A DNA stretch of 64,000 nucleotides from Macropodus opercularis (Eukaryota; Chordata; Actinopteri; Anabantiformes; Osphronemidae), in assembly GCA_030770545.1 (NCBI GenBank), contig CM061104.1, positions 16,501,001 to 16,565,000 of the forward strand. The letters are read 5' to 3'. The notes under the pieces were generated by a model. The model saw nothing but the letters and a program-made list of their open reading frames with translations. It did not search any database and was not told the origin of the DNA. The stretch's first letter is position 1; each line of letters opens with the position of its first letter. The position numbers and the translations under genes were made by a program. This document shows positions 1 to 13,000 of this stretch, piece by piece.

Positions 1-593
1 CGACCAGAAACATCTCGCGCTCAGAGTTCCTTCTTGGTGGTGGTGTGAGAGATAGTATGGAGGGAGATTTTGCTCTCTTCCTGGCTTTAAAACTCATGTC
101 TGGGGACAGTTCCTCAAGATTTCCACCTAACTCCCTTCTGGCGAGGGCAGCTGCCATGACTGCGGTTTCCTGCGTTCGACTAAGATATATGTCCTCTGCC
201 ATGGAGCTGGAGTTAGCATTGGCTGCCTGTGAATAGGCTGCATTCTGCCATTTACCAAAGCATTCCTCAAACAGTTCTCTGGCTGAGTGAGTGGCCTTGC
301 TCTTTGGCTTGGAGGAACCGTCCCCATTGTGCCAATCCTTGTGAAGTGACTTTGCACAAGGCTTGATGATAATCTCCTCCTCTTCCTCTTCGCGAGTAGA
401 CAGAAGGGGAGATGCTTTTAAAAGGCTGTTCAGGGATAGTCCACCATCAATGTCCTCTTTGTTTTTCTTTAACACTGAGCCAGAGATGACTGCAGATGAT
501 TTTCCGTTTTCTTTCCCCTGCTCCATATTTGCATCGTTTGATTGTGCATTTCTGCCACTAGATGTACCTTTTTTATTTTGCTCCTCCAAAAAC
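1..593 (-). CDS. thrap3: thrap3 third coding exon, truncated by window start
   Basis: The acceptor is TGTCATGTAG at 594. The exon completes Lys from the previous AA and continues VFLEEQNKKGTSSGRNAQSN in one open frame to base 1. It includes a Glu run followed by IIIKPCAKSLHKDW and a basic RKRAKSP segment. FLEEQ lines up with YLEEQ of human THRAP3. Much of the rest is divergent and not recognisable outside fish. Confidence 0.75.
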
Positions 594-3500
594 CTACATG
601 ACATAAAAGAGATAGAGAGATGCATGCAAGGAACAATGTGATTAGTCACAGCAATGCTGAAATATCTGACACATGACACAAGGAGTTTAAATCTTATTTA
701 AATTTTAGTTTAGCAACATTTATGAACCCCACCCAACCCAATAGAAACTTAAGGAAATAAAACTATTTAAAAATAAGCTGTGAGAAAGCATTTAGGATAG
801 TAAGGTAATATAAAATAGTAAGTAAAATAGTAAAGTAATCTGCATCTCTAATGTAGAAAGTCAAATCAGCCTTACTTTCTGAAGGCAATGGAGATTGCAG
901 TTTTATCTCCATCCGAGTATTCTTCGTTGGAAAAGAAGTCAAAGCTGGAAAGCATTGGATTGAGACCTTCATGGCAGGGTTTTTTTGTTGAGGATGAATT
1001 AGATGGCATCTGCCAGGAGGGGGCATTATTGCACGAGTCGTTTGTATTTTTAGGGGATGGGCTAGATTGGTTAGGAGTCTCGCTGTTCTGGCCAAACGTA
1101 ACAGCAGGATTGGCCAGAGGACTGGTTCTGTTTGGACTGCTGTTGCAGTCTGTCAGGCCCTGCCAGTTCCCCTCAGTTTCTTTCGCAACTCCTGGCGAAA
1201 CCCCAACAGGTTCCACTGGCTTTGCATCTCCCTCCCCATCCTTTTGGACCTCATTTGGGGCTGAGGGCTTCTCCTCTACCCCTTTGGAGATTTGGTTTGC
1301 CAGCAACAAGGCTGGCCTACATTTGGGAGAGGAGGAGTGTGAGGAGGAAGAATGCTGAGAGTGTCTGGATAATGGCGAGGAAGATCTGTCAGACTGGTGT
1401 GACTGACCGTGAGGGGGGCTTCCTGAGCGTTTGGCGAGATTGCGCTGCCGTCCCCGTGAACTATGTTGCTGCTGCTGTTGGTGCTGCTGTTGGTGCTGCT
1501 GTTGGTACTGCTGTTGGTACTGCTGTTTTTGAGGGTTTTGCTTGTAATTCTTCCAGTTTGGGTGAAAGTAGTTGTTGTTGTTGTTGTTGTTGTTGTAGTT
1601 CCCACGACCACGCTGGTAGCGTCCACGTGGAAAGTAGCCCCGCCCCCGGCCCCTGAAGTTGTACGGCCTCCGGAAGCCGCGATGGTAGCCCCGGAATTCC
1701 CGACTGTTCTGGTATGCTTTTGGATACTTCTTATCCCGGTTGTAAGTCGGAGAAGGAGATCTTGAGCGTGATCGTGACCGAGACCTAGAGCTATAAAAAA
1801 TAAAGACAATTTTTAAAAGCACATGATTAATTTCTGCAAAAGAGACAGATGGGCAGTAGACATAACGTTTATGCTTTCTGGCTCTAGAGATTGAAACTCC
1901 AGAGATGTCGCTTAATGCAAAACGTTAAATGATGGCCTTCAAAATGAACACACTACAAAAGACAGATGCATACAATTAAACATTACAAAACTTAACGCGC
2001 TAAATGTGTGGTTAAACAGACAAAAAAGTGCAGCAAGTCAGACTTTATTACTCACAATTCTCTGGCACAGACTATGAATGACAAACATAAATACTTTCCA
2101 ACCACATTAAACTGGACTGTTCAGCCTCCAAGCCTGTTCCAAGTCAGCTGAAATAGTGGCCCAGCATATGGAAAACCTAAAACACATCATGTAAAGGACT
2201 GCTGTTGCATCCAGCAGCCAAATATCAGTTGAATTTGATCAAACGTGTTATTATATTATATAATACCACAGGCTTCCAGGCGGAGTGAAGTAAAGTAGCG
2301 TGGGAGCAGGGAGAGAAACTTTTTAACAGGAGCTCTGCAGTGTCAGAACAGGCCACACGGGGGCACTGCTCTACTTCTGCTGTTGTACCGCACAGGAGCG
2401 GGAGCCTTTTAACTTCTTCACACTATGTTTCATATCATTCTATCAGCCCAACATGCTATGCTTACACCTAACCGCATTTCATCACAAGCCTCTCACAGTT
2501 TGGTTCAATGAACTACATCTGATACTTGGCTTAGCCATGTTTTTTATATAAAGCATTTTGTTGCTATCTCGGCAAAGTTTCCATATCTGTGAGTAACGTT
2601 TCTGTTTTCTCATCCATTTAAAATCTTAATACAGTCCAAATACTACGAAATGTAGCTTGTTTTGCAGCATAGCTATGTTCACAACGTTCGCACAAACTTG
2701 CACAACAGAAACCTAATTTGACAAAGCAAAGCAGTATAATATTGCATGCAAGCCGATTAGAAAATAAAATAAACGAGCAGGCTAAAACAGCACAGGACTC
2801 ACCTAGTGTGTTTTTTCATTGGAATACAGAGTCATTAAAGATGGCAGCGCACTCAGCAGCACTGCAACTCACAGCGCGAGCAACAGACACTGCATCTCCT
2901 CTGGCCAGCTCTGGTGGAGCGCAGAGTCACATGGACCATATAAGGGGGGGAAAAAATCCACTCCAATCCTTTGACTCTATGCTTGCCAGTTAAAAGTCAG
3001 TCTGACCCATTTGCAAAGATTTCACACACATCATGTTGATGTGAATGTATTTTAAGAAGATACTGTATTTTCTCTCAATTCTGTGAGAGGTGTGTAAAAA
3101 AACATCTGCTAAACCAAGTTTGGCTTTTTTTTTACCTACGTCCATGCTCATTACTTACAAAGCTGAAAGTGTTAAAACCAACAGTGCCGGAAAAAATCGA
3201 CCGTCGTGGAACTGCTTCTGTGCGATTTAGGCAATTAAGCTGTGTGTGTGTACTGGACGCTTTTCTGTTTACTATTTATTTATTTATTTAAACGTGTGAC
3301 TAGCACAGCTCCAGTGCAACCACAAAGCAATCTGCACATGTGCAAGGTGGGTTCAAGAAGCTTAAACCATCACATTATTTCCATTTCTGTCTTTTAAGCT
3401 AATTTTAATATGAACGTTTGCATTTCCAGGAAATGAACCAACTTGCCATGTATTGCCCTGCGGCAGTTGTTAACTTCTATGTACGTCATAGCAATGTCTA

Positions 3501-3984
3501 TATTCTCTGCATTTACATTAGGCAAAGCAACAAATACACACTAGCGTGACAGAGCTGATGAAGTATTTCCATACAGTATGCCTCTAATGTCACCTAATAT
3601 ATAAGCAGCATCTGTTATTGATCAAGCAAGTTAATTCATTAACCACCCACTGAACTCATCCTCAAACATCCCACTCCCCTGGATAACAGAGCTGAATTCA
3701 GTGTTGACTTTGTTGGATAAGATCTGCACTAATATGTCCTGCCCTTCAAGAGTCCATCTGGAACGTGGTTGAATCGGCTAGAATTGGCAACACAGATGCA
3801 GACCAAGGCTTTGGATAGAGCCGTTGACTCCCATAACACAGCTGACATGAAACAGAGTTTACCTGTATCGACGCTTCCTGGACCGGGATCTGGAGCGGCT
3901 TCTGGAGCGGGAGGTCGAGCGGGATCTTGACGGGGACCTTGAGCGGCTCCGAGACCTCGAAGCGGATCTTGTGGATCTGGACAT
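1..3984 (-). CDS. thrap3: thrap3 (thyroid hormone receptor-associated protein 3-like), 5' part; 3' end beyond window
   Basis: THRAP3/BCLAF1-family proteins are nuclear, RS-rich factors that associate with Mediator, spliceosome and mRNA-decay complexes. Three coding exons are visible on the minus strand: 3863-3984, 876-1790 and 1-593 (cut by the window edge), giving about 543 residues in one frame. The N-terminus is almost pure Arg-Ser dipeptide (residues 1-55). An Arg-Gly/Tyr block follows (FRGYHRGFRRPYNFRGRGRG), then a poly-Asn run, NYFHPNWKNYKQ, and a Gln/His-rich tract. The block from SPTYNRDKKYPKAYQN to NWKNYKQ follows human THRAP3 (SPAHNRERNHPRVYQN to NWQNYRQ) more closely than BCLAF1 or BCLAF3, as does the downstream FLEEQ. 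Synteny with map7d1 supports THRAP3. Teleosts often keep two copies (a/b), and I cannot tell which this is. The conserved C-terminal region lies outside the window. Confidence 0.85.
876..1790 (-). CDS. thrap3: thrap3 second coding exon (RS end, RG block, poly-N, Q/H-rich and Ser-rich region)
   Basis: The acceptor is TTTTTTATAG at 1791 and the donor is GTAAGG at 875-870. The length is 915 nt: one base completing Ser, 304 codons, then two bases. It carries the RG/FRGRGRG block, eight consecutive Asn codons (1571-1594), a Gln/His/Tyr tract (about 1463-1535), and a Ser/Pro-rich tail with acidic and phosphorylatable stretches (SNEEYSDGDK). The frame is open throughout, although the opposite strand also shows long open frames caused by the repeats. 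Confidence 0.85.
1463..1594. repeat. Trinucleotide-rich coding repeats inside thrap3
   Basis: Two low-complexity blocks lie in the coding exon. At 1463-1535 there is an imperfect GCT/GTT/GGT/GTA run that reads as Gln, His and Tyr codons on the minus strand. At 1571-1594 there are eight GTT units that read as eight Asn codons. They create a spurious Leu/Val-rich open frame on the plus strand. Confidence 0.9.
2353..2367 (+). promoter_or_regulatory. CTCF-like motif
   Basis: The word CCACACGGGGGCACT matches the CTCF core consensus except at two positions. It is a motif match only. Confidence 0.25.
2803..2940 (-). promoter_or_regulatory. Possible alternative thrap3 first exon/promoter patch
   Basis: On the minus strand a strong donor, CACACTAG|GTGAGTCC, ends at 2803. 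Just upstream is GCCATCTT (2838-2845), the reverse of a YY1-type AAGATGGC word common at transcription starts, in a locally GC-richer stretch. No acceptor and no obvious in-frame coding were found, so if real it is a 5' untranslated exon. The right boundary is approximate. Confidence 0.25.
3863..3984 (-). CDS. thrap3: thrap3 first coding exon (start codon, RS domain)
   Basis: ATG is at 3984-3982. It encodes 40 codons starting MSRSTRSASRSRSRSRSPSR and ending RKRRY, plus two bases (AG). The donor is GTAAAC just left of 3863. Two candidate acceptors (GCAG) lie within about 25 bases upstream of the ATG, so this exon probably begins with a very short 5' UTR, as in human THRAP3, whose first exon is non-coding. 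Phase 2 at the donor matches the next exon, which starts with C. Confidence 0.85.
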
Positions 3985-6900
3985 CACTGCAGCCAGCCCA
4001 CCTCAAACTGCAGCACAAAACAGTTGACGGAGTTTGAGGCAAGCTAGTTTTTATTCACCTTTGTCCAACACTGACTAATGACTCATGTGAGTGAAAGAGT
4101 GAGAGTCAGAAGTTACTGAAATTAAACATTTAATAACGATAAGTCACTGAGTCAAGACTGAGTGAAGAAGAAAAAAGGGAACCTGTTTTACGGGCATCCA
4201 AACACAACCAGTTTTACTTAGACATGGATCATTTGCATAGAGGGCAGTCTCATGTCAGTCATCTGACTTCTGCAACCAACTAGTATTATAAAAAACACAA
4301 GTTGTCACAAGTTAAATCTAGATTGCGAGTCTTCACATCAATCATACACTGATTTATGTATATTGTGTGTATTACCATTTTATCAAAGAACTACCAACAC
4401 TAACATTTACCAATACATGCAGCAGGTGATTACATCAAGCGGAACAAATGTCAGTGCGAGTCTGATTTAGGCTTTAATTTATTTTTTACATGATTTGCTA
4501 TTAATGATTAGTTGCACCGAGACCAAAGTGAAATAATAATCCATCGCCAACACACAATACTACATTGACGTTAACACCTTGCTGTCCTGTCCTGGCAGAG
4601 ACTCACCGAGCCTGTTCAGTTCACCGAGCCCTTGAGACATTTTTAACTTCAAAGGATGTTTGTTCTTGAATCCTCTGGGGCTTCGTTTGTATACCACAAA
4701 AACTATTAATACGAAGGTATAGTGCGAGCACATGTAGTACTATCCGAGGTCCGTGAGGCATTATCTGTGACACATGATCCTCGAAGTACAGTCAATGCCA
4801 GGGATCAAGTAATTGATCTTTCATTATGAGAGGCATCTTCAGGGATTTTGAAAGGAGGAAATTGCAGACTACTCACGACGGATTTCCAAACTGGTGCACG
4901 CTAGCACATGGTGGTCTGTGCTACTATTTTGGAGAGCAGTGCATTGGACTTCCCCCAGCCTCCTCCTCATGCTCTGTGAACGTCCCACTCTCCTCATTTC
5001 AAGCAGCTTGTTGTTTTTGGCCTTTAAAAAATAATTTCCTGACGGTCCACCCTTAATAGTCCGTCATTTAGCTGACTGTGCAAATTTTTTGAGTAGCATT
5101 CATGTGCACAGGGTAGTTAAACGGTCAAATAAACTGAGACATCCTCCTTAATTTGATTAATTTTAGAAACTGACCTTGAAATAAGACTTGACACTAAGTG
5201 TTGTGTGTTATTCTGAAATTATTTTAATGGAACTAATAAAGTGTTTAAAAGCAGCAAAGCTGTGTTTCACACATTTTCAAATGACTGAGAACAGTTTCTC
5301 TGAATCATCTGAAAATGCATCAACAGAAACCACAAACTGATCAAAGGTTTCTCAACCTGTGAAACAGTTTCATTATTATGCACAGTATAGTACATCTGCT
5401 TTAATAATAACCAGCTGCAGCTGTCCCTCCTCCACCGTTTGGTCGACAGCTTAATCACTGAGATTTCTGCCTCTCAAAAAATCTGTGGCAAACTGCGTCT
5501 TTAATCAGTCACTTCAAGACTCAAGCACCAATACTGTCACTGACGCAGGCGCACAAAGCCATTGAGGCAGTTTTCTCACCTTGGCCACATTGTAAATCTG
5601 AACGGATGAGGTCATCAACCAACGCGTTAACCACAATGTGTCTTGTGAAATCTGCACTAGATAATTCAATCACAAGCTGCCACACAGTATCAAGAAAACT
5701 CCTTTCCTGGTTTATTCAGACTAAAACTTCCCGGTTTCTGAGACTCATTCCTGGGTGTTCACTATTCCAATCTTGGGAAAACAGATCAATAGTAATGTGT
5801 ACATATAAAGTACAATGACAGCCAGCCAAAAAGCACTTCCTTTACAATCACATCTTTAATCTTTAACTTTGACCTTGTATCTTAATGGGCAACTTCAGTC
5901 ACCCCATTATAAAACAGAACAACATGGTAATGATGGGAACAACATGCACAACTAGATAAGCAGGTCTTTGCTCCAACACACAGCAACTGTAGAGATGATG
6001 CAAAATTAAGCAGATGGTTAAAAGTTTGAGAACTGAAACGCACTTAGCTAGATGACCTATTAAGGCTGTGGAGTGGACAGGGACAGCTGGATAATCCTCA
6101 TCAGCTGTTTATCCCATGTAATGGCAAGAGTAGCTCTGATCAACAAAGGCCCCGCAACTTGATACGTAGCTCAAAGTGCATGAGAAGAAAACACTCCACT
6201 CAATCAACTGGCCTATCATTAAGAGTGGGCTGCCACAGAGGCAGCTGGAATCACACTTGCTATCTATGTGCGCCCCAGAGACTCCCCGCCTGCTATTTCA
6301 GAAAAGCCACAGCAATTGTCATTGGAACAATCTCTGGTTATTGAAATGCGGCATTTGCTCTTATCCCTCACAGCCGTCGTAGTAATGTGTAGCAGAACCA
6401 CTTGGAGCATTGTTTAAGACGAAACCTTACAACTTCCACCTTTGATGAATTAAATAGAAACAGAAGAGCTGGCTTTATTCAGCGACGTATGAATGAGTCT
6501 TCACTGGCCTTGTTTGACTTCAGGGAGCTGCTGCTACTGCTAGAATAACAAACTACTAGCAGACCTAATAACAGACATTCATCTTTGCTTATCACCTAAC
6601 ATGACAAATGAAAACACCAGTCAGCCACGGCTTTAAACAGAGTGTGATCCCAGCAGTGCTGCAGAGTCAGACAGTGTGTTCTACTAAAATAATTAGATTC
6701 TGTTGAAAAATCTACAACAGCAGTGACCGTGGCTCATAACTGCCCCTGCACTGTTCCTATAATAGATAATAATAGATACAAGGCTTTTGCTTGAAGACCT
6801 GCATAGAGCCATGACCCTGAGGCATTCTCACACCGACAAGCTTCTCTGCTCTGTCATCACCATGTTTGCAGAGATCTGCAGCATACAAGAGGGAGTCTTC

Positions 6901-7796
6901 ACAATAAATAAACGTGCACAACTGTCGTTCGGCTTTTTCTTCCTTCCACTGAAGTCACTGTTGTTTATGTTGTTGACTGTGAGTGGCGTGTTATAACCAG
7001 AAAGACCTTTCTGCTGGGGAGGCACCGCTTGCTTTCATTGGTTCTGTTTCCACACGGTATCAATAAAGCTGCCTCCAGAATTGAGCATTTTCATTACTTT
7101 TCTCTTTAATGAAGCAGGACAGATGTGAGTAAGTCAACGTGCAGAGTACCGTTCAACTGGCAGAATGGGACACGGAAAGTTGATTCACGTTCTCTCCAGG
7201 AAAGTGAAAACACACCTAAAACGTGTTGTCGTGCCACTTAAGGACAGGCGGCCATACTTGAATGACAGCACACCTTCTAGTGGTGTGTGCTTTATGTGCC
7301 ACTGGTGTGTGTTCAAGAGGATCATTCAGGATGTTTATGTGACCTAACTGCTGTAGAGTTTCACTGTAGGTGGAGAGGCAGTGAAACCTACAATCACAGC
7401 AGCCATTCTGGCAAAGTCTTAATTTCAGGCTTCACTCTACTAAAATTAAACGAGTCATTGCACTGACACCCCCTTGAATCCTCCACGCTTTAAAATATTG
7501 CAGAAGAACACTGACTAACAGTACTTGCTAAGCCAGAGTCCTGGGTGAACGGTGCATCCCACTGGCTCAGACCTCAGTGAGGATGCCACACTTCACATCA
7601 CCCACATGGAGAACAGTCAAAACCCTAACAATTTAAAAATAATAATAATAATTCGGCGCAAATATTATGTGTCAAGCCCGATCTGCTGCGCAACGTCCCT
7701 CCAACCAGTGCGTCTCATTTTCAGCGCGACTGAATTGAAAAACATTATTCCCTTAACATTGATTGAACAGATTATAGATAAAAATAAACTACTAAC
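3985..7796 (-). other. Inferred thrap3 5' intron, no genes seen
   Basis: This is AT-rich non-coding sequence between the ATG exon and the CpG-rich patch at 7.8-8.1 kb. Open frames are short, unspliced-looking and resemble no family. If transcription starts near 8 kb, this is the first intron. Confidence 0.4.
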
Positions 7797-8090
7797 CAGT
7801 TGACGCGTCGTTCGTTGCGTGGCGTCACATTCAGGCACCGCGGTGTAAATGTGCAGCGCAAAGACAAACTGTCCCGGTCTCCTGCGCGTCTGTGCAGTTG
7901 TGGCCAACTTGTGCCAAGCGCGTGTGCTGCGCCTTTGTGCCTTGTGTGTGTTTGCATACTGTGTGTGCGCCGGCTAGACTCTGCTTTTCAGACACCGTGC
8001 GCCTCTGTGGATCAAGTTTCCTTCCGCTTTCACGGCCGCCTGTCAAAGCCTCCTCCTCCTTCGTTAGGGAGCAGTGAACGGGAGCTGTAA
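7797..8090 (-). promoter_or_regulatory. CpG-rich patch: likely thrap3 promoter and non-coding first exon
   Basis: The stretch is visibly enriched in CG dinucleotides compared with its flanks (for example around 7800-7870 and 7960-8060). On the minus strand it ends with a plausible donor, CAACTG|GTTAGT, at 7797. Its position upstream of the RS-domain exon fits the THRAP3 arrangement of a separate untranslated first exon. The transcription start itself cannot be read. Confidence 0.4.
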
Positions 8091-10058
8091 TAACACGGTG
8101 TCACTCTAGTCTATTAATCCCTGACGAAAACCTACAGTAATAGCCCTATTTCTGCTGGTAACAGCTATGGGCACAGTAGCTACTGTTTACGTAGTAGGAC
8201 TCAGTGTCATCCATCATAAACTCACTGCTCCTGTTTTCTTTTTTATTAATAGCAGCTTTAATCATATGGGCCGGATGACTTCACAAAGGCTGAATTTATG
8301 CAAAGCTCTTGAAAGAATCGCAACACATTGTCTCTTGTGTAGTAATAAAGTGGCCACTGGGAGTATTTCTGCAGAAAATGCACATTACTGTCTCATGCAG
8401 TGTTTGTTTTGTCTTCAGTGCACTGGAGCATTGTCAGTGAAAACAAAGGAAAGTGAGCTCAGCTGAAAAGGTTTTATGACTATTATTTGACTTAATATGC
8501 AGATGCATCTCCTAAAAGCACACACAGCACATTTGTTTATGTAAAATCACTGCATTTTAGGCTTTATGCTTTCCTAAAAATAATTATTATAATTAACTAT
8601 TATAACTTCATTTCCTCCCTTTTTATTGTAATTATAGCTCAATGTATGTTAAAATACCCTGAATAGTATATTTATATTGTGATTAATGGAAAAAGTAATA
8701 AGCTTAACATTAGTAACAGGGAAGACGTTTAACTGCTACTTTATTTTCCACTTCCTAGAACATGTCGTGTAAAAACTACAGATAAAATGATGGCTGGATT
8801 GCACAGTAACCACCAAAATGCCTGTCCCCAAATTATTTTGCATAAGTAGTAGGAAAACAATTGCATCCTTAAAATAAAAAACAGAAAACAGTGGCGTGTT
8901 TTAGGCGTCCATCACTCATAACATGGTCGATAGAGTTTTAAAGGTATTGCTTCTGGCTGCCATTGGCTCGTTTACTGACTGAAGTGAGCACAGACTTCTG
9001 GATTTGCGCATTTGATTACTCAATAATTCTTCATGAAGTTCATAAAAGCTGGCGTATGAAAGACTTTGCTGCTGGATTTAAATTTAAACTGTATGTGTAC
9101 AGTTGCTGTTTGCAGGGATAATACTGCATCCTCTCATCATAAGGTTGGAATATGACGTAGCATCGTTTATGTTTTTTGAGCACTTTAACTGAATTGGTTC
9201 CAGACATCATTAAATAACAGTTTTTCATGCACTCCAGTTTATTGTGTTTTTTGAATACTGTTAATTTCAAAGAAACATCTCTTGCTATCCTAAATCTTGT
9301 CTGTCTAGAAAAAGTATGTCCTTGTAATCTTTAGCACGACACATTTGCATTGGAAATAGACTCACAACTGGCAGTGTGTGCATGTACCACTGACAAGGCC
9401 CGAAGTGCTGATGAAGTATGAATTTGAATAATTCAAAGTATAACCAGGAAACGGACACAGAAAATACGCAGCTGGGGGTAATGTAGTCAAAGTGGGCATC
9501 AGAAATATCTTTGTGGTGGAAAGAGGCAAGTGAGATTTTGCAGGAAGTGGTCGATTTGAATTTTGAAAGTTTTTCCCCCAAGAAAAATGATTCTATTCCC
9601 TTGTGACAGCAAAATGATTTAAACTTTGATCCACAGGTGCCAGAACACACATGCATCGCAGTGTGCTGAGAGGACGCTGGCCAGTCACGGTTCGCTCACT
9701 GGCCACTCAATTAGGTCCTCCCTTACCACCGATTCAGTCCAACTCAGCAGACAGTAATTCTACTATATACTATAATATCTCACTTTCTAAGGTGAATCTG
9801 TCACAAAGGTGACACTACTATCTGTTTATAACTGAGGTCGTGACCTTTTGAGGGCATTTTAAGAACTCTCCAGGTTGTAGCCTTGGCCCTGTCCTTGCTG
9901 AGATCTTTTAGTTTGTCCTGTGGCCCCTCACCATCCGTCTCGCGTGCCAGCTCTCCGGCTCTGCATCATATCGCCATTGTCCACACACCAGGCAAGTTAT
10001 TTTGAGCAATCCATCTGACACCACTTTCTCCCTCTGTGACGGGATAAAAGAGTTCATG

Positions 10059-10086
10059 CCCCCCCCCCCACTTTATATGCCCCCCC
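10059..10086. repeat. Paired C-tracts (G-tracts on minus strand)
   Basis: Eleven C are followed by A-CTTTATATG and seven C. On the minus strand this is G7, a TATAAAG-containing spacer and G11, which could in principle fold as a G-quadruplex. Confidence 0.6.
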
Positions 10087-13000
10087 ACCTGTTAGAGCTG
10101 TCTGTCTTCTCGCTGACATTCTTGAATACACAGAGCTTCGACGTTACGTCTAATAACAGCACTTAACATCTCCCAGGGGCAACTGAACTGCTGGAGGCCC
10201 CTGAGTCATTTGTTGCTCCTGCATTTGGAGAAAATCCACTTGAACTGACTGGGTTTTATTTAGGTGATCAAGTAATTTTTGATATTCTACAAAATTATCA
10301 CCTTCAGTTCTTGTGATATATCGCCAGGAACAAACAAGTGTTTTTCAGCCTTCCCTTTTTCTTTATTTATTTTCCTTGTAGCTCGGCTGGTTGCAGTTAC
10401 CTTTTGTAAGGAACTAAACTCGGCGTTATTGGGCTGTTGCTGCCTGAGTTGTGATTCGTCGTTAGGGAACGGCTGCAGAGGTGTGAAAAAAGCTGATTGT
10501 TCCAAAGACAAAGCTGCTTTTTGTTACTTATCACAAATAATTGTAGTGATTTTTGCAGCTTTCCATAAAGCCATAAACCAAACCAAGAGTCACATAAAAA
10601 AAAGAAAAGTGCTGTGTTTGCTGTTTGAATGTGATAATTTAAGGAAATGCCACCACATCAGTACTGGTTGTTAGAACAAAACATCTGCTCTATACAGTGT
10701 GTCTGGAGCAGATGTTTAGTTTCCAGTTCGTCTCTGTTTTGACAGGAATCAACAAAGATCTTTTGCTGAAAAAAAGTAGTGTTGTAATAGTTAAAAAGAC
10801 ATTAGATTTGATTAGATATTTAACATATGCAAAGTACATGTATCTGGTTTGTGACTGATTATATTAACTGTTAATTAATTGTTTAGATTATATTAGTTTA
10901 GAAAGTACCGGAGTTGAAGTACAAAGAAGCACAAACAGGAAATCCTCAATCACCTGCTGGAGTACAGGTCTGCTGTGGGCAACCTGGTGAACATCATCGT
11001 TGGATAGTTAGTTCATCAAGACAACAGTTGTAAATCAGTCATATCGCTGTCAAACACAGCGAGTGTTTACTCTCGAGTTATTTTGGTCTTTAATATTCTG
11101 ATCATTTTGGTGTGCCAGGTTATCTGACACCCCCCCAACACAGGATAGATGTCCCTCTTGTCCTCTTTATTGTCAACACAACCGGCCTAAATGGGTACTA
11201 GAGGAAGAACGCGCATAAGCGAGACAGCTGCCCATGCCTGCAGTGGGTTCCATGACCCCGATCCAGACCCCTATTATCACCTTCTAGCTGTTTCTGCTTG
11301 CTTTGGATCTTGCCCCTATCCATCCACCCCTATGTCAGCAATAGGCGAGGAAGGTGGGAACCTGAGATGGAGCTGCTGGCTCTGGGGGGTTAACAGGAGC
11401 TGTGTGATTAGACAACAAGTAGAATGGGCCCAAAATGCATGCAAATGCTGCAGAACTTGACAGGGGAGCAGTCGTTTGAGTAGGCTGGCGTGTTTGTGGG
11501 CAGTGTCCATCTAATGGGGAGGCGTTAGACTGACCAACTGATTCACCACCTCTCCAATCCTTTCAAATATTAGATGCCAAGACGCTCTCTAGCCTTTGAT
11601 GATACTACAATACACATTGATCATGTCATTATTCTGGCCAAGTTAGCGATTAGCCTTCTGCTTCATATTGCGATCAGACTACCAGATCTCAAATAAGCAC
11701 CAGAACACGAGGAAAAAACATGGTGGAACAAAGAGACCAGTGTGTTCCCAAGATATTGTTTGCATTGAAAACACATGTGCGACACAGAATCCAAAAATCT
11801 AAATATCAAACATCCATCAACTCTCGCTGGGGTTTATTCTTCTCATAGTACATAGTGTTTACACCATAAGGTGTTAGTCATTCATAATTCATAATTATTA
11901 TTATCTAATTATTAGACATATACTGTACAACAAGCCTCTCAGCTATGTATGAGCTGCAGAACAACTTCGTCTTGTGAGTCATTCAGTGTTTTTACTCCAG
12001 TTTATGTTACGTTCTCTCTTACGTTGAATTTGTAGTTGTCTTTTATTTGTTTGTGGAATAAAAGCCTTTTGGTCTTGGATCAGCTTCTACCACCTACTTT
12101 GTTTCCACTGTCACCTCCCTAGAGTCACCTTTGGTTTCCAAACGAATGAAAGCCACCAGAAGCGAGCAGGCTACCAACACTCATTTTCCAAGCGATCCTT
12201 TCCCCGGGGCAGCGCTTCTTCTTTCAACTAAGTTTGCATCTTAAGCCCCTACTCGGAGGTCATGCCAGCAGCCGAGACCTAAATAGTCTACCCATATAAT
12301 GCGCCACACCAGTCCCATAAAAGAGGAACACCGTGTGCGCATACGGCCGAGCAGCTGGGTCAGTTTGTGTTGCAACTAAGAGCAGTTTGCGTCAAGTGGG
12401 AGGGGGGGCTGTTGGTAAGGAGCTCAGGGTTTCCATGTTAGGGGATTTGATGAATCAGTACCTGGGAGACTTAAAAACGTTTTCTGGTTAAGGTGAAAGC
12501 CAAATAGATGACCGGTACGGACCGCTGTGCAGTTCCAAGAAACTGACTGATTAGTGACCGTTGAGGAATTTTTATTTCATTCAGTTGGGTTCATGATAGC
12601 TTAATTCACCCAGATGGCACAAATAGCCAATGATTGCTCATAAATGAATGAAAAGTGGATGAATTAGGGGTTTAAGGCTATGCGACACCTGCTGTGGCAT
12701 CTCCCCAAATACATACTGAGGAACTGGATCCTGTTTGTCGATAGCCCTCTGTTGCTTTACAGCTTCTCCGGTTTGATATTCTATCTATCTGGCCGCCTGG
12801 GGTCGAGGCGATTATTATGCTCTAAGTGCAGAAGGTGACTATGGCAACAAGTTGGCAAACTTGTAACTGAAAATATTTTGCCTCAGAGATTCTACAAAGC
12901 AGATGTTGAGGTGGGAATCAACACAAATTTCTATCCAAAGACTGAAAAAGAACCTTGATTCAACACAGATACAAATAAATAAAATGATAAAGGTAGATTC

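Larger units (their letters stand above)
1791..3862 (-). other. thrap3 intron
   Basis: No further coding exon is needed here, because the flanking exons join in phase. It contains a CTCF-like word at 2353-2367 and a possible alternative exon end at 2803 (see separate entries). The rest shows nothing recognisable. Confidence 0.6.

Noticed and set aside
888..1656. Other long plus-strand frames opposite thrap3
   Set aside because: They are shadows of the coding exon with no recognisable domain or splice structure.
1463..1765. Plus-strand open frame rich in Leu and Val, looking like a membrane protein
   Set aside because: It is the antisense shadow of thrap3 poly-Q/poly-N codon repeats. The minus-strand frame has family motifs and matched splice phases.
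9285..10674. Open frames of 120-130 codons on both strands
   Set aside because: They have no conserved motif, no promoter and no splice context, and are the length expected by chance in a long non-coding region.
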